Below the pieces are notes generated by a model that was not told where the DNA came from, ran no database searches, and saw nothing but the letters and a program-made list of their open reading frames with translations. A program made the translations under genes and the position numbers. From NCBI RefSeq assembly GCF_026230105.1, contig NC_079485.1:16996872-17060871 (forward strand): 64,000 nt of DNA, in the 5' to 3' direction. Positions 25,101 through 38,876 of the stretch are shown piece after piece; within the stretch, counting starts at the first letter, position 1, and each line of letters begins with the position of its first letter. This DNA is from Diorhabda sublineata (lineage: Eukaryota > Arthropoda > Insecta > Coleoptera > Chrysomelidae).

Positions 25101-27106
25101 GTCAGATATCGTCGATTAACATCCATTGAAGCCCTTTGAGGTCGATTGTCACTTTGTGTTGATTGAAAATTTTCAAAGTCTATCTTCCTCATTTGAAGTC
25201 GAATTTCAACAATTCTTATATATTTGAATGAGTTTGCATCCAACTTTGTCAGATATCGTCGATTAACATCCATTGAAGCCCTTTGAGGTCGATTGTCACT
25301 TTGTCTTGATTGAAAATTTTCAAAGTCTATCTTCCTCATTTGAACTCGAATTTCATTAATTGTTATATATTTGAATGAGTTTACATCTAACTTTGTCAGA
25401 TATTGTCGATTAACATCCATTGAAGCCCACTGAAGTCGATTGTCACTTTGTGTTGATTGAAAATTTTTAAAGTCTTTCTTCCTCATATGAAGTCGAATTT
25501 CAACATTTCTTATATATTTGAATGAGTTTGCATCCAACTTTGTCAGATATCGTCGATTTACATTCATTGAAGCCCATTGAGGTCGATTGTCACTTTTTGT
25601 TGATTGAAAATTTTCAAAGTCTATCTTCCTCATTTGAAGTCGAATTTCATCAATTGTTATATATTTGAATGAGTTTACATCTAACTTTGTCAGATATCGT
25701 CGATTAACATCCATTGAGTCGATTGTCACTTTGTGTTGATTGAAAATTTTCAAAGTCTATCTTCCTCATTTGAAGTCGAATTTCAACATTTGTTATATAT
25801 TCGAATGAGTTTGCATCTAACTCTGTCAGATATCGTCGATTAACATCCATTGAAGCCCACTGAAGTCGATTGTCACTTTGTGTTGATTGGAAATTTTTAA
25901 AGTCTATCTTCCTCATTTGAAGTCGAATTTCATCAATTGTTATATATTAAAATGAGTTTGCATCTAACTTTGTCAGATATCGTCGATAACATCCATTGAA
26001 GCCCTTTGAGGTCGATTGTCACTTTGTGTTGATTGAAAATTTTCAAAGTCTATCTTCCTCATTTGAAATCGAATTTCAACATTTTTTATATATTCGAATG
26101 AGTTTGCATCTAACTTTGTCAGATATCGTCGATTGACATCCATTGAAGCCTTTTGAGGTCGATTGTCACTTTGTGTTGATTGAAAATTTTCAAAGTCTAT
26201 CCTCCTCATGAAGTCGAATTTCAACATTTCTTATATATTTGAATGAGTTTGCATCCAACTTTGTCAGATATCGTCGATTTACATTCATTGAAGCCCATTG
26301 AGGTCGATTGTCACTTTGTGTTGATTGGAAATTTTCAAAGTATATCTTCCTCATTTGAAGTCGAATTTCAACATTTTTTATATATTTGAATGAGTTTGCA
26401 TCTAACTTTGTCAGATATCGTCGATTAACATCCATTGAAGACCTATGAGGTCGATTGTCACTTTGTGTTGATGGAAAATTTTCAAAGTCTATCTTCCTCA
26501 TTTGAAGTCGAGTTTCAACATTTCTTATATATTTGAATGAGTTTGCATCCAACTCTGTCAGATATCGTCGATTTACATTCATTGAAGCCCATTGAGGTCG
26601 ATTGTCACTTTGTGTTGATTGAAAATTTTCAAAGTCTATCTTCCTCATTTGAAGTCGAATTTCAACATTTCTTATATATTTGAATGAGTTTGCATCCAAC
26701 TTTGTCAGATATCGTCGATTTACATTCATTGAAGCCCATTGAGGTCGATTGTCACTTTGTGTTGATTGGAAATTTTCAAAGTATATCTTCCTCATTTGAA
26801 GTCGAATTTCAACATTTTTTATATATTTGAATGAGTTTGCATCTAACTTTGTCAGATATCGTCGATTAACATCCATTGAAGACCTATGAGGTCGATTGTC
26901 ACTTTGTGTTGATGGAAAATTTTCAAAGTCTATCTTCCTCATTTGAAGTCGAGTTTCAACATTTCTTATATATTTGAATGAGTTTGCATCCAACTTTGTC
27001 AGATATCGTCGATTTACATTCATTGAAGCCCATTGAGGTCGATTGTCACTTTGTGTTGATTGAAAATTTTTAAAGCCTTTCTTCCTCATTTGAAGTCGAA
27101 TTTCAA

Positions 27107-30100
27107 CATTTTTTATATATTTGAATGATTTGCATCTAACTTTGTCAGATATCGTCGATTAACATCCATTGAAGCCCTTTGAGGTCGATTGTCACTTTGT
27201 GTTGATTGAAAATTTTCAAAGTCTATCTTTCTCATTTGAAGTCGAATTTCAACAATTCTTATATATTTGAATGAGTTTGCATCCAACTTTGTCAGATATC
27301 GTCGATTTACATTCATTGAAGCACATTGAGGTCGATTGTCACTTTGTGTTGATTGAAAATTTTTAAAGCCTTTCTTCCTCATTTGAAGTCGAATTTCAAC
27401 ATTTCTTATATATTTGAATGAGTTTGCATCCAACTTTGTCAGATATCGTCGATTTACATTCATTGAAGCCCATTGAGGTCGATTGTCACTTTGTGTTGAT
27501 TGAAAATTTTTAAAGCCTTTCTTCCTCATTTGAAGTCGAATTTCAACATTTTTTATATATTTGAATGATTTGCATCTAACTTTGTCAGATATCGTCGATT
27601 AACATCCATTGAAGCCCTTTGAGGTCGATTGTCACTTTGTGTTGATTGAAAATTTTCAAAGTCTATCTTCCTCATTTGAAGTCGAATTTCAACAATTCTT
27701 ATATATTTGAATGAGTTTGCATCCAACTTTGTCAGATATCGTCGATTAACATCCATTGAAGCCCTTTGAGGTCGATTGTCACTTTGTCTTGATTGAAAAT
27801 TTTCAAAGTCTATCTTCCTCATTTGAACTCGAATTTCATTAATTGTTATATATTTGAATGAGTTTACATCTAACTTTGTCAGATATTGTCGATTAACATC
27901 CATTGAAGCCCACTGAAGTCGATTGTCACTTTGTGTTGATTGAAAATTTTTAAAGTCTTTCTTCCTCATATGAAGTCGAATTTCAACATTTCTTATATAT
28001 TTGAATGAGTTTGCATCCAACTTTGTCAGATATCGTCGATTTACATTCATTGAAGCCCATTTAGGTCGATTGTCACTTTTTGTTGATTGAAAATTTTCAA
28101 AGTCTATCTTCCTCATTTGAAGTCGAATTTCATCAATTGTTATATATTTGAATGAGTTTACATCTAACTTTGTCAGATATCGTCGATTAACATCCATTGA
28201 GTCGATTGTCACTTTGTGTTGATTGAAAATTTTCAAAGTCTATCTTCCTCATTTGAAGTCGAATTTCAACATTTGTTATATATTCGAATGAGTTTGCATC
28301 TAACTCTGTCAGATATCGTCGATTAACATCCATTGAAGCCCACTGAAGTCGATTGTCACTTTGTGTTGATTGGAAATTTTTAAAGTCTATCTTCCTCATT
28401 TGAAGTCGAATTTCATCAATTGTTATATATTAAAATGAGTTTGCATCTAACTTTGTCAGATATCGTCGATAACATCCATTGAAGCCCTTTGAGGTCGATT
28501 GTCACTTTGTGTTGATTGAAAATTTTCAAAGTCTATCTTCCTCATTTGAAATCGAATTTCAACATTTTTTATATATTCGAATGAGTTTGCATCTAACTTT
28601 GTCAGATATCGTCGATTGACATCCATTGAAGCCTTTTGAGGTCGATTGTCACTTTGTGTTGATTGAAAATTTTCAAAGTCTATCCTCCTCATGAAGTCGA
28701 ATTTCAACATTTCTTATATATTTGAATGAGTTTGCATCCAACTTTGTCAGATATCGTCGATTTACATTCATTGAAGCCCATTGAGGTCGATTGTCACTTT
28801 GTGTTGATTGGAAATTTTCAAAGTATATCTTCCTCATTTGAAGTCGAATTTCAACATTTTTTATATATTTGAATGAGTTTGCATCTAACTTTGTCAGATA
28901 TCGTCGATTAACATCCATTGAAGACCTATGAGGTCGATTGTCACTTTGTGTTGATGGAAAATTTTCAAAGTCTATCTTCCTCATTTGAAGTCGAGTTTCA
29001 ACATTTCTTATATATTTGAATGAATTTGCATCCAACTCTGTCAGATATCGTCGATTTACATTCATTGAAGCCCATTGAGGTCGATTGTCACTTTGTGTTG
29101 ATTGAAAATTTTTAAAGCCTTTCTTCCTCATTTGAAGTCGAATTTCAACATTTTTTATATATTTGAATGATTTGCATCTAACTTTGTCAGATATCGTCGA
29201 TTAACATCCATTGAAGCCCTTTGAGGTCGATTGTCACTTTGTGTTGATTGAAAATTTTCAAAGTCTATCTTCCTCATTTGAAGTCGAATTTCAACAATTC
29301 TTATATATTTGAATGAGTTTGCATCCAACTTTGTCAGATATCGTCGATTAACATCCATTGAAGCCCTTTGAGGTCGATTGTCACTTTGTCTTGATTGAAA
29401 ATTTTCAAAGTCTATCTTCCTCATTTGAACTCGAATTTCATTAATTGTTATATATTTGAATGAGTTTACATCTAACTTTGTCAGATATTGTCGATTAACA
29501 TCCATTGAAGCCCACTGAAGTCGATTGTCACTTTGTGTTGATTGAAAATTTTTAAAGTCTTTCTTCCTCATATGAAGTCGAATTTCAACATTTCTTATAT
29601 ATTTGAATGAGTTTGCATCCAACTTTGTCAGATATCGTCGATTTACATTCATTGAAGCCCATTGAGGTCGATTGTCACTTTTTGTTGATTGAAAATTTTC
29701 AAAGTCTATCTTCCTCATTTGAAGTCGAATTTCATCAATTGTTATATATTTGAATGAGTTTACATCTAACTTTGTCAGATATCGTCGATTAACATCCATT
29801 GAGTCGATTGTCACTTTGTGTTGATTGAAAATTTTCAAAGTCTATCTTCCTCATTTGAAGTCGAATTTCAACATTTGTTATATATTCGAATGAGTTTGCA
29901 TCTAACTCTGTCAGATATCGTCGATTAACATCCATTGAAGCCCACTGAAGTCGATTGTCACTTTGTGTTGATTGGAAATTTTTAAAGTCTATCTTCCTCA
30001 TTTGAAGTCGAATTTCATCAATTGTTATATATTAAAATGAGTTTGCATCTAACTTTGTCAGATATCGTCGATAACATCCATTGAAGCCCTTTGAGGTCGA

Positions 30101-33100
30101 TTGTCACTTTGTGTTGATTGAAAATTTTCAAAGTCTATCTTCCTCATTTGAAATCGAATTTCAACATTTTTTATATATTCGAATGAGTTTGCATCTAACT
30201 TTGTCAGATATCGTCGATTGACATCCATTGAAGCCTTTTGAGGTCGATTGTCACTTTGTGTTGATTGAAAATTTTCAAAGTCTATCCTCCTCATGAAGTC
30301 GAATTTCAACATTTCTTATATATTTGAATGAGTTTGCATCCAACTTTGTCAGATATCGTCGATTTACATTCATTGAAGCCCATTGAGGTCGATTGTCACT
30401 TTGTGTTGATTGGAAATTTTCAAAGTATATCTTCCTCATTTGAAGTCGAATTTCAACATTTTTTATATATTTGAATGAGTTTGCATCTAACTTTGTCAGA
30501 TATCGTCGATTAACATCCATTGAAGACCTATGAGGTCGATTGTCACTTTGTGTTGATGGAAAATTTTCAAAGTCTATCTTCCTCATTTGAAGTCGAGTTT
30601 CAACATTTCTTATATATTTGAATGAGTTTGCATCCAACTCTGTCAGATATCGTCGATTTACATTCATTGAAGCCCATTGAGGTCGATTGTCACTTTGTGT
30701 TGATTGAAAATTTTCAAAGTCTATCTTCCTCATTTGAAGTCGAATTTCAACATTTCTTATATATTTGAATGAGTTTGCATCCAACTTTGTCAGATATCGT
30801 CGATTTACATTCATTGAAGCCCATTGAGGTCGATTGTCACTTTGTGTTGATTGGAAATTTTCAAAGTATATCTTCCTCATTTGAAGTCGAATTTCAACAT
30901 TTTTTATATATTTGAATGAGTTTGCATCTAACTTTGTCAGATATCGTCGATTAACATCCATTGAAGACCTATGAGGTCGATTGTCACTTTGTGTTGATGG
31001 AAAATTTTCAAAGTCTATCTTCCTCATTTGAAGTCGAGTTTCAACATTTCTTATATATTTGAATGAGTTTGCATCCAACTTTGTCAGATATCGTCGATTT
31101 ACATTCATTGAAGCCCATTGAGGTCGATTGTCACTTTGTGTTGATTGAAAATTTTTAAAGCCTTTCTTCCTCATTTGAAGTCGAATTTCAACATTTTTTA
31201 TATATTTGAATGATTTGCATCTAACTTTGTCAGATATCGTCGATTAACATCCATTGAAGCCCTTTGAGGTCGATTGTCACTTTGTGTTGATTGAAAATTT
31301 TCAAAGTCTATCTTTCTCATTTGAAGTCGAATTTCAACAATTCTTATATATTTGAATGAGTTTGCATCCAACTTTGTCAGATATCGTCGATTTACATTCA
31401 TTGAAGCACATTGAGGTCGATTGTCACTTTGTGTTGATTGAAAATTTTTAAAGCCTTTCTTCCTCATTTGAAGTCGAATTTCAACATTTCTTATATATTT
31501 GAATGAGTTTGCATCCAACTTTGTCAGATATCGTCGATTTACATTCATTGAAGCCCATTGAGGTCGATTGTCACTTTGTGTTGATTGAAAATTTTTAAAG
31601 CCTTTCTTCCTCATTTGAAGTCGAATTTCAACATTTTTTATATATTTGAATGATTTGCATCTAACTTTGTCAGATATCGTCGATTAACATCCATTGAAGC
31701 CCTTTGAGGTCGATTGTCACTTTGTGTTGATTGAAAATTTTCAAAGTCTATCTTCCTCATTTGAAGTCGAATTTCAACAATTCTTATATATTTGAATGAG
31801 TTTGCATCCAACTTTGTCAGATATCGTCGATTAACATCCATTGAAGCCCTTTGAGGTCGATTGTCACTTTGTCTTGATTGAAAATTTTCAAAGTCTATCT
31901 TCCTCATTTGAACTCGAATTTCATTAATTGTTATATATTTGAATGAGTTTACATCTAACTTTGTCAGATATTGTCGATTAACATCCATTGAAGCCCACTG
32001 AAGTCGATTGTCACTTTGTGTTGATTGAAAATTTTTAAAGTCTTTCTTCCTCATATGAAGTCGAATTTCAACATTTCTTATATATTTGAATGAGTTTGCA
32101 TCCAACTTTGTCAGATATCGTCGATTTACATTCATTGAAGCCCATTTAGGTCGATTGTCACTTTTTGTTGATTGAAAATTTTCAAAGTCTATCTTCCTCA
32201 TTTGAAGTCGAATTTCATCAATTGTTATATATTTGAATGAGTTTACATCTAACTTTGTCAGATATCGTCGATTAACATCCATTGAGTCGATTGTCACTTT
32301 GTGTTGATTGAAAATTTTCAAAGTCTATCTTCCTCATTTGAAGTCGAATTTCAACATTTGTTATATATTCGAATGAGTTTGCATCTAACTCTGTCAGATA
32401 TCGTCGATTAACATCCATTGAAGCCCACTGAAGGCGATTGTCACTTTGTGTTGATTGGAAATTTTTAAAGTCTATCTTCCTCATTTGAAGTCGAATTTCA
32501 TCAATTGTTATATATTAAAATGAGTTTGCATCTAACTTTGTCAGATATCGTCGATAACATCCATTGAAGCCCTTTGAGGTCGATTGTCACTTTGTGTTGA
32601 TTGAAAATTTTCAAAGTCTATCTTCCTCATTTGAAATCGAATTTCAACATTTTTTATATATTCGAATGAGTTTGCATCTAACTTTGTCAGATATCGTCGA
32701 TTGACATCCATTGAAGCCTTTTGAGGTCGATTGTCACTTTGTGTTGATTGAAAATTTTCAAAGTCTATCCTCCTCATGAAGTCGAATTTCAACATTTCTT
32801 ATATATTTGAATGAGTTTGCATCCAACTTTGTCAGATATCGTCGATTTACATTCATTGAAGCCCATTGAGGTCGATTGTCACTTTGTGTTGATTGGAAAT
32901 TTTCAAAGTATATCTTCCTCATTTGAAGTCGAATTTCAACATTTTTTATATATTTGAATGAGTTTGCATCTAACTTTGTCAGATATCGTCGATTAACATC
33001 CATTGAAGACCTATGAGGTCGATTGTCACTTTGTGTTGATGGAAAATTTTCAAAGTCTATCTTCCTCATTTGAAGTCGAGTTTCAACATTTCTTATATAT

Positions 33101-33300
33101 TTGAATGAATTTGCATCCAACTCTGTCAGATATCGTCGATTTACATTCATTGAAGCCCATTGAGGTCGATTGTCACTTTGTGTTGATTGAAAATTTTCAA
33201 AGTCTATCTTCCTCATTTGAAGTCGAGTTTCAACATTTCTTATATATTTGAATGAATTTGCATCCAACTCTGTCAGATATCGTCGATTTACATTCATTGA
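27107..33300 (+). repeat. 4085-bp superunit (17-mer plus 11-mer), re-amplified
   Basis: The private change CATTTAGGTCG occurs at 28058 and 32143, exactly 4085 bp apart (2483 + 1602), and not in the other copies. GAATGAATTTGC with CCAACTCTGTC recurs near 29020 and 33105 at the same spacing. A two-copy block, one full and one six-monomer-deleted, was therefore duplicated as a whole after the deletion. The second superunit is cut off near 33.3 kb. Confidence 0.85.
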
Positions 33301-33320
33301 AGCCCATTGAGGTCGATTGT
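33103..33320 (+). repeat. Single-monomer tandem duplication
   Basis: GAATGAATTTGCATCC followed by AACTCTGTC occurs at 33103 and again at 33250, exactly 147 bp apart. The mark otherwise occurs only near 29020 in this window, so one monomer was duplicated in place after the 4085-bp superunit duplication. Confidence 0.8.
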
Positions 33321-33328
33321 CACTCACT
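33321..33328 (+). other. Four-base tandem duplication in a conserved segment
   Basis: GTCACTCACTTTG replaces GTCACTTTG. I saw no other copy with this 4-base repeat. It lies at the boundary where the 17-mer order is lost, so it may mark a break or an end-joining event, or an assembly join. Confidence 0.8.
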
Positions 33329-33350
33329 TTGTGTTGATTGAAAATTTTCA

Positions 33351-35499
33351 AAGTCTATCTTCCTCATTTGAAGTCGAATTTCAACATTTCTTATATATTT
33401 GAATGAGTTTGCATCCAACTTTGTCAGATATCGTCGATTTACATTCATTGAAGCCCATTGAGGTCGATTGTCACTTTGTGTTGATTGGAAATTTTCAAAG
33501 TATATCTTCCTCATTTGAAGTCGAATTTCAACATTTTTTATATATTTGAATGAGTTTGCATCTAACTTTGTCAGATATCGTCGATTAACATCCATTGAAG
33601 ACCTATGAGGTCGATTGTCACTTTGTGTTGATGGAAAATTTTCAAAGTCTATCTTCCTCATTTGAAGTCGAGTTTCAACATTTCTTATATATTTGAATGA
33701 GTTTGCATCTAACTTTGTCAGATATCGTCGATTGACATCCATTGAAGCCTTTTGAGGTCGATTGTCACTTTGTGTTGATTGAAAATTTTCAAAGTCTATC
33801 CTCCTCATGAAGTCGAATTTCAACATTTCTTATATATTTGAATGAGTTTGCATCCAACTTTGTCAGATATCGTCGATTTACATTCATTGAAGCCCATTGA
33901 GGTCGATTGTCACTTTGTGTTGATTGAAAATTTTCAAAGTCTATCTTCCTCATTTGAAGTCGAATTTCAACATTTCTTATATATTTGAATGAGTTTGCAT
34001 CCAACTCTGTCAGATATCGTCGATTTACATTCATTGAAGCCCATTGAGGTCGATTGTCACTTTGTGTTGATTGAAAATTTTTAAAGCCTTTCTTCCTCAT
34101 TTGAAGTCGAATTTCAACATTTCTTATATATTTGAATGAGTTTGCATCCAACTTTGTCAGATATCGTCGATTTACATTCATTGAAGCCCATTGAGGTCGA
34201 TTGTCACTTTGTGTTGATTGAAAATTTTTAAAGCCTTTCTTCCTCATTTGAAGTCGAATTTCAACATTTTTTATATATTTGAATGATTTGCATCTAACTT
34301 TGTCAGATATCGTCGATTAACATCCATTGAAGCCCTTTGAGGTCGATTGTCACTTTGTGTTGATTGAAAATTTTCAAAGTCTATCTTCCTCATTTGAAGT
34401 CGAATTTCAACAATTCTTATATATTTGAATGAGTTTGCATCCAACTTTGTCAGATATCGTCGATTTACATTCATTGAAGCACATTGAGGTCGATTGTCAC
34501 TTTGTGTTGATTGAAAATTTTTAAAGCCTTTCTTCCTCATTTGAAGTCGAATTTCAACATTTCTTATATATTTGAGTGAGTTCGCATCTTACTTTGTCAG
34601 ATATCGTCGATTAACATCCATTGAAGCCCTTTGAGGTCGATTGTCACTTTGTCTTGATTGAAAATTTTCAAAGTCTATCTTCCTCATTTGAACTCGAATT
34701 TCATTAATTGTTATATATTTGAATGAGTTTGCATCCAACTTTGTCAGATATCGTCGATTTACATTCATTGAAGCCCATTGAGGTCGATTGTCACTTTTTG
34801 TTGATTGAAAATTTTCAAAGTCTATCTTCCTCATTTGAAGTCGAATTTCAACATTTGTTATATATTTGAATGAGTTTGCATCTAACTTTGTCAGATATCG
34901 TCGATTAACATCCATTGAAGCCCACTGAAGTCGATTGTCACTTTGTGTTGATTGAAAATTTTTAAAGTCTATCTTCCTCATTTGAAGTCGAATTTCATCA
35001 ATTGTTATATATTAAAATGAGTTTGCATCTAACTTTGTCAGATATCGTCGATAACATCCATTGAAGCCCTTTGAGGTCGATTGTCACTTTGTGTTGATTG
35101 AAAATTTTCAAAGTCTATCCTCCTCATGAAGTCGAATTTCAACATTTCTTATATATTTGAATGAGTTTGCATCCAACTTTGTCAGATATCGTCGATTTAC
35201 ATTCATTGAAGCCCATTGAGGTCGATTGTCACTTTGTGTTGATTGGAAATTTTCAAAGTATATCTTCCTCATTTGAAGTCGAATTTCAACATTATTTATA
35301 TATTTGAATGAGTTTGCATCTAACTTTGTCAGATATCGTCGATTAACATCCATTGAAGACCTATGAGGTCGATTGTCACTTTGTGTTGATGGAAAATTTT
35401 CAAAGTCTATCTTCCTCATTTGAAGTCGAGTTTCAACATTTCTTATATATTTGAATGAGTTTGCATCTAACTTTGTCAGATATCGTCGATTGACATCCA
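33351..35499 (+). repeat. Shuffled fragments of the 17-mer HOR
   Basis: Monomers here belong to the types of the 2483-bp HOR but in changed order. A piece at about 34271-34740 reappears at about 40635-41104, 6364 bp away, including the TTTGTCTTGATTG and AACTCGAATTTC variants. No gene or other element is present. Confidence 0.75.
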
Positions 35500-37315
35500 T
35501 TGAAGCCTTTTGAGGTCGATTGTCACTTTGTGTTGATTGAAAATTTTCAAAGTCTATCCTCCTCATGAAGTCGAATTTCAACATTTCTTATATATTTGAA
35601 TGAGTTTGCATCCAACTTTGTCAGATATCGTCGATTTACATTCATTGAAGCCCATTGAGGTCGATTGTCACTTTGTGTTGATTGGAAATTTTCAAAGTAT
35701 ATCTTCCTCATTTGAAGTCGAATTTCAACATTTTTTATATATTTGAATGAGTTTGCATCTAACTTTGTCAGATATCGTCGATTAACATCCATTGAACACC
35801 TATGAGGTCGATTGTCACTTTGTGTTGATGGAAAATTTTCGAAGTCTATCTTCCTCATTTGAAGTCGAGTTTCAACATTTCTTATATATTTGAATGAGTT
35901 TGTATCCAACTTTGTCAGATATCGTCGTTTTACATTCATTGAAGCCTATTGAGGTCGATTGTCACTTTGTGTTGATTGAAAACTTTCAAAGTCTATCTTC
36001 CTCATTTGAAGTCGAATTTCATCAATTGTTATATATTTGAATGAGTTTGCATCTAACTTTGTCAGATATCGTCGATTAACATCCATTGAAGCCCACTGAG
36101 GTCGATTGTCACTTTGTGTTGATTGAAAATTTTCAAAGTCTATCTTCCTCATTTGAAGTCGAATTTCATCAATTGTTATATATTAAAATGAGTGTGCATC
36201 TAACTTTGTCAGATATCGTCCATTGATACAATTGTCACTTTGTGTTGATGGAAAATTTTTAAAGTCTTTCTTCCTCATTTGAAGTCGAATTTCAACATTT
36301 CTTATATATTTGAGTGAGTTCGCATCTTACTTTGTCAGATATCGTCGATTAACATCCATTGAAGCCCATTGAGGTCGATTGTCACTTTGTAATGATTGAA
36401 AATTTTCAAAGTCTATCTTCCTCATTTGAAGTCGAATTTCATCAATTGTTATATATTTGAATGAGTTTGCATCTAACTTTGTCAGATATCGTCGATAACA
36501 TCCATTGTAGCCCTCTGAGGTCGATTGTCACTTTGTGTTGATTGAAAATTTTCAAAGTCTATCCTCCTCATGAAGTCGAATTTCAACATTTCTTATATAT
36601 TTGAATGAGTTTGCATCCAACTTTGTCAGATATCGTCGATTTACATTCATTGAAGCCCATTGAGGTCGATTGTCACTTTGTGTTGATTGGAAATTTTCAA
36701 AGTATATCTTCCTCATTTGAAGTCGAATTTCAACATTTTTTATATATTTGAATGAGTTTGCATCTAACTTTGTCAGATATCGTCGATTAACATCCATTGA
36801 ACACCTATGAGGTCGATTGTCACTTTGTGTTGATGGAAAATTTTCAAAGTCTATCTTCCTCATTTGAAGTCGAGTTTCAACATTTCTTATATATTTGAAT
36901 GAGTTTGTATCCAACTTTGTCAGATATCGTCGTTTTACATTCATTGAAGCCCATTGAGGTCGATTGTCACTTTGTGTTGATTGAAAACTTTCAAAGTCTA
37001 TCTTCCTCATTTGAAGTCGAATTTCATCAATTGTTATATATTTGAATGAGTTTGCATCTAACTTTGTCAGATATCGTCGATTAACATCCATTGAAGCCCA
37101 CTGAAGTCGATTGTCACTTTGTGTTGATTGAAAATTTTCAAAGTCTATCTTCCTCATTTGAAGTCGAATTTCATCAATTGTTATATATTAAAATGAGTGT
37201 GCATCTAACTTTGTCAGATATCGTCCATTGATACAATTGTCACTTTGTGTTGATGGAAAATTTTTAAAGTCTTTCTTCCTCATTTGAAGTCGAATTTCAA
37301 CATTTCTTATATATT
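35500..37315 (+). repeat. 7-mer HOR, 1005-bp spacing
   Basis: Sequence 35500-36310 matches 36505-37315. Shared private marks are GAACACCTATGAGG (35794, 36799), GAGTGTGCATC (about 36190, 37195) and GTCCATTGATAC (36218, 37223). Spacing is 7 x 147 minus 24: 21 bases lost at GTCCATTGATACAATTG, two at CATGAAG, one at GATAACA. Confidence 0.85.
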
Positions 37316-38876
37316 TGAATGAGTTTGCATCTAACTTTGTCAGATATCGTCGATAACATCCATTGTAGCCCTCTGAGGTCGATTGTCACTTTGTGTTGAT
37401 TGAAAATTTTCAAAGTCTATCTTCCTCATTTGAAGTCGAGTTTCAACATTTCTTATATATTTGAATGAGTTTGCATCCAACTTTGTCAGATATCGTCGAT
37501 TTACATTCATTGAAGCCCATTGAGGTCGATTGTCACTTTGTGTTGATTGAAAATTTTCAAAGTATATCTTCCTCATTTGAAGTCGAATTTCAACATTTGT
37601 TATATATTTGAATGAGTTTGCATCTAACTTTGTCAGATATCGTCGATAACATCCATTGAAGCCCTTTGAGGTCGATTGTCACTTTGTGTTGATTGAAAAT
37701 TTTCAAAGTCTATCTTCCTCATTTGAAATCGAATTTCAACATTTTTTATATATTTGAATGAGTTTGCATCTAACTTTGTCAGATATCGTCGATTGACATC
37801 CATTGAAGCCTTTTGAGGTCGATTGTCACTTTGTGTTGATTGAAAATTTTCAAAGTCTATCCTCCTCATGAAGTCGAATTTCAACATTTCTTATATATTT
37901 GAATGAGTTTGCATCTAACTTTGTCAGATATCGTCGATTAACATCCATTGAAGACCTATGAGGTCGATTGTCACTTTGTGTTGATGGAAAATTTTCAAAG
38001 TCTATCTTCCTCATTTGAAGTCGAGTTTCAACATTTCTTATATATTTGAATGAGTTTGCATCTAACTTTGTCAGATATCGTCGATTGACATCCATTGAAG
38101 CTTTTTGAGGTCGATTGTCACTTTGTGTTGATTGAAAATTTTCAAAGTCTATCCTCCTCATGAAGTCGAATTTCAACATTTCTTATATATTTGAATTAGT
38201 TTGCATCCAACTTTGTCAGATATCGTCGATTTACATTCATTGAAGCCCATTGAGGTCGATTGTCACTTTGTGTTGATTGGAAATTTTCAAAGTATATCTT
38301 CCTCATTTGAAGTCGAATTTCAACATTTTTTATATATTTGAATGAGTTTGCATCTAACTTTGTCAGATATCGTCGATTAACATCCATTGAAGACCTATGA
38401 GGTCGATTGTCACTTTGTGTTGATGGAAAATTTTCAAAGTCTATCTTCCTCATTTGAAGTCGAGTTTCAACATTTCTTATATATTTGAATGAGTTTGCAT
38501 CTAACTTTGTCAGATATCGTCGATTGACATCCATTGAAGCCCACTGAAGTCGATTGTCACTTTGTGTTGATTGAAAATTTTCAAAGTCTATCTTCCTCAT
38601 TTGAAGTCGAATTTCATCAATTGTTATATATTAAAATGAGTTTGCATCTAACTTTGTCAGATATCGTCGATAACATCCATTGAAGCCCTTTGAGGTAGAT
38701 TGTCACTTTGTGTTGATTGAAAATTTTCAAAGTCTATCCTCCTCATGAAGTCGAATTTCAACATTTCTTATATATTTGAATGAGTTTGCATCCAACTTTG
38801 TCAGATATCGTCGATTTACATTCATTGAAGCCCATTGAGGTCGATTGTCACTTTGTGTTGATTGGAAATTTTCAAA
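37316..38876 (+). repeat. Mixed monomers with long-range matches
   Basis: Standard monomers of the families seen to either side. AGCTTTTTGAGG at about 38100 recurs at about 47250, 9150 bp away, and the following 500 bp or so also match, so a segment has moved or been exchanged over this distance. GGTAGATTGTC near 38696 is a single change. Confidence 0.7.

Larger units (their letters stand above)
22141..33350 (+). repeat. 17-mer HOR, 2483 bp, five copies
   Basis: Copy starts are 22141, 24624, 27107, then a truncated copy whose second part begins at 29155, and 31192. Full spacing is 2483 bp, 17 x 147 minus 16. The 16 bases are one 11-base deletion, one 2-base CATGAAG loss and three 1-base losses (two GATTTGC, one GATAACA). 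One interval, 27553 to 29155, is only 1602 bp (11 monomers): six monomers, 881 bp, are missing. Copies looked almost identical. TATCTTTCTC marks the copies starting at 24624, 27107 and 31192 but not 22141, so the first copy is the outgroup. Confidence 0.93.

Noticed and set aside
28058..28068. Telomere-like TTTAGG
   Set aside because: CATTTAGGTCG is a single substitution in one monomer (and its copy at 32143), not a tandem telomere repeat.
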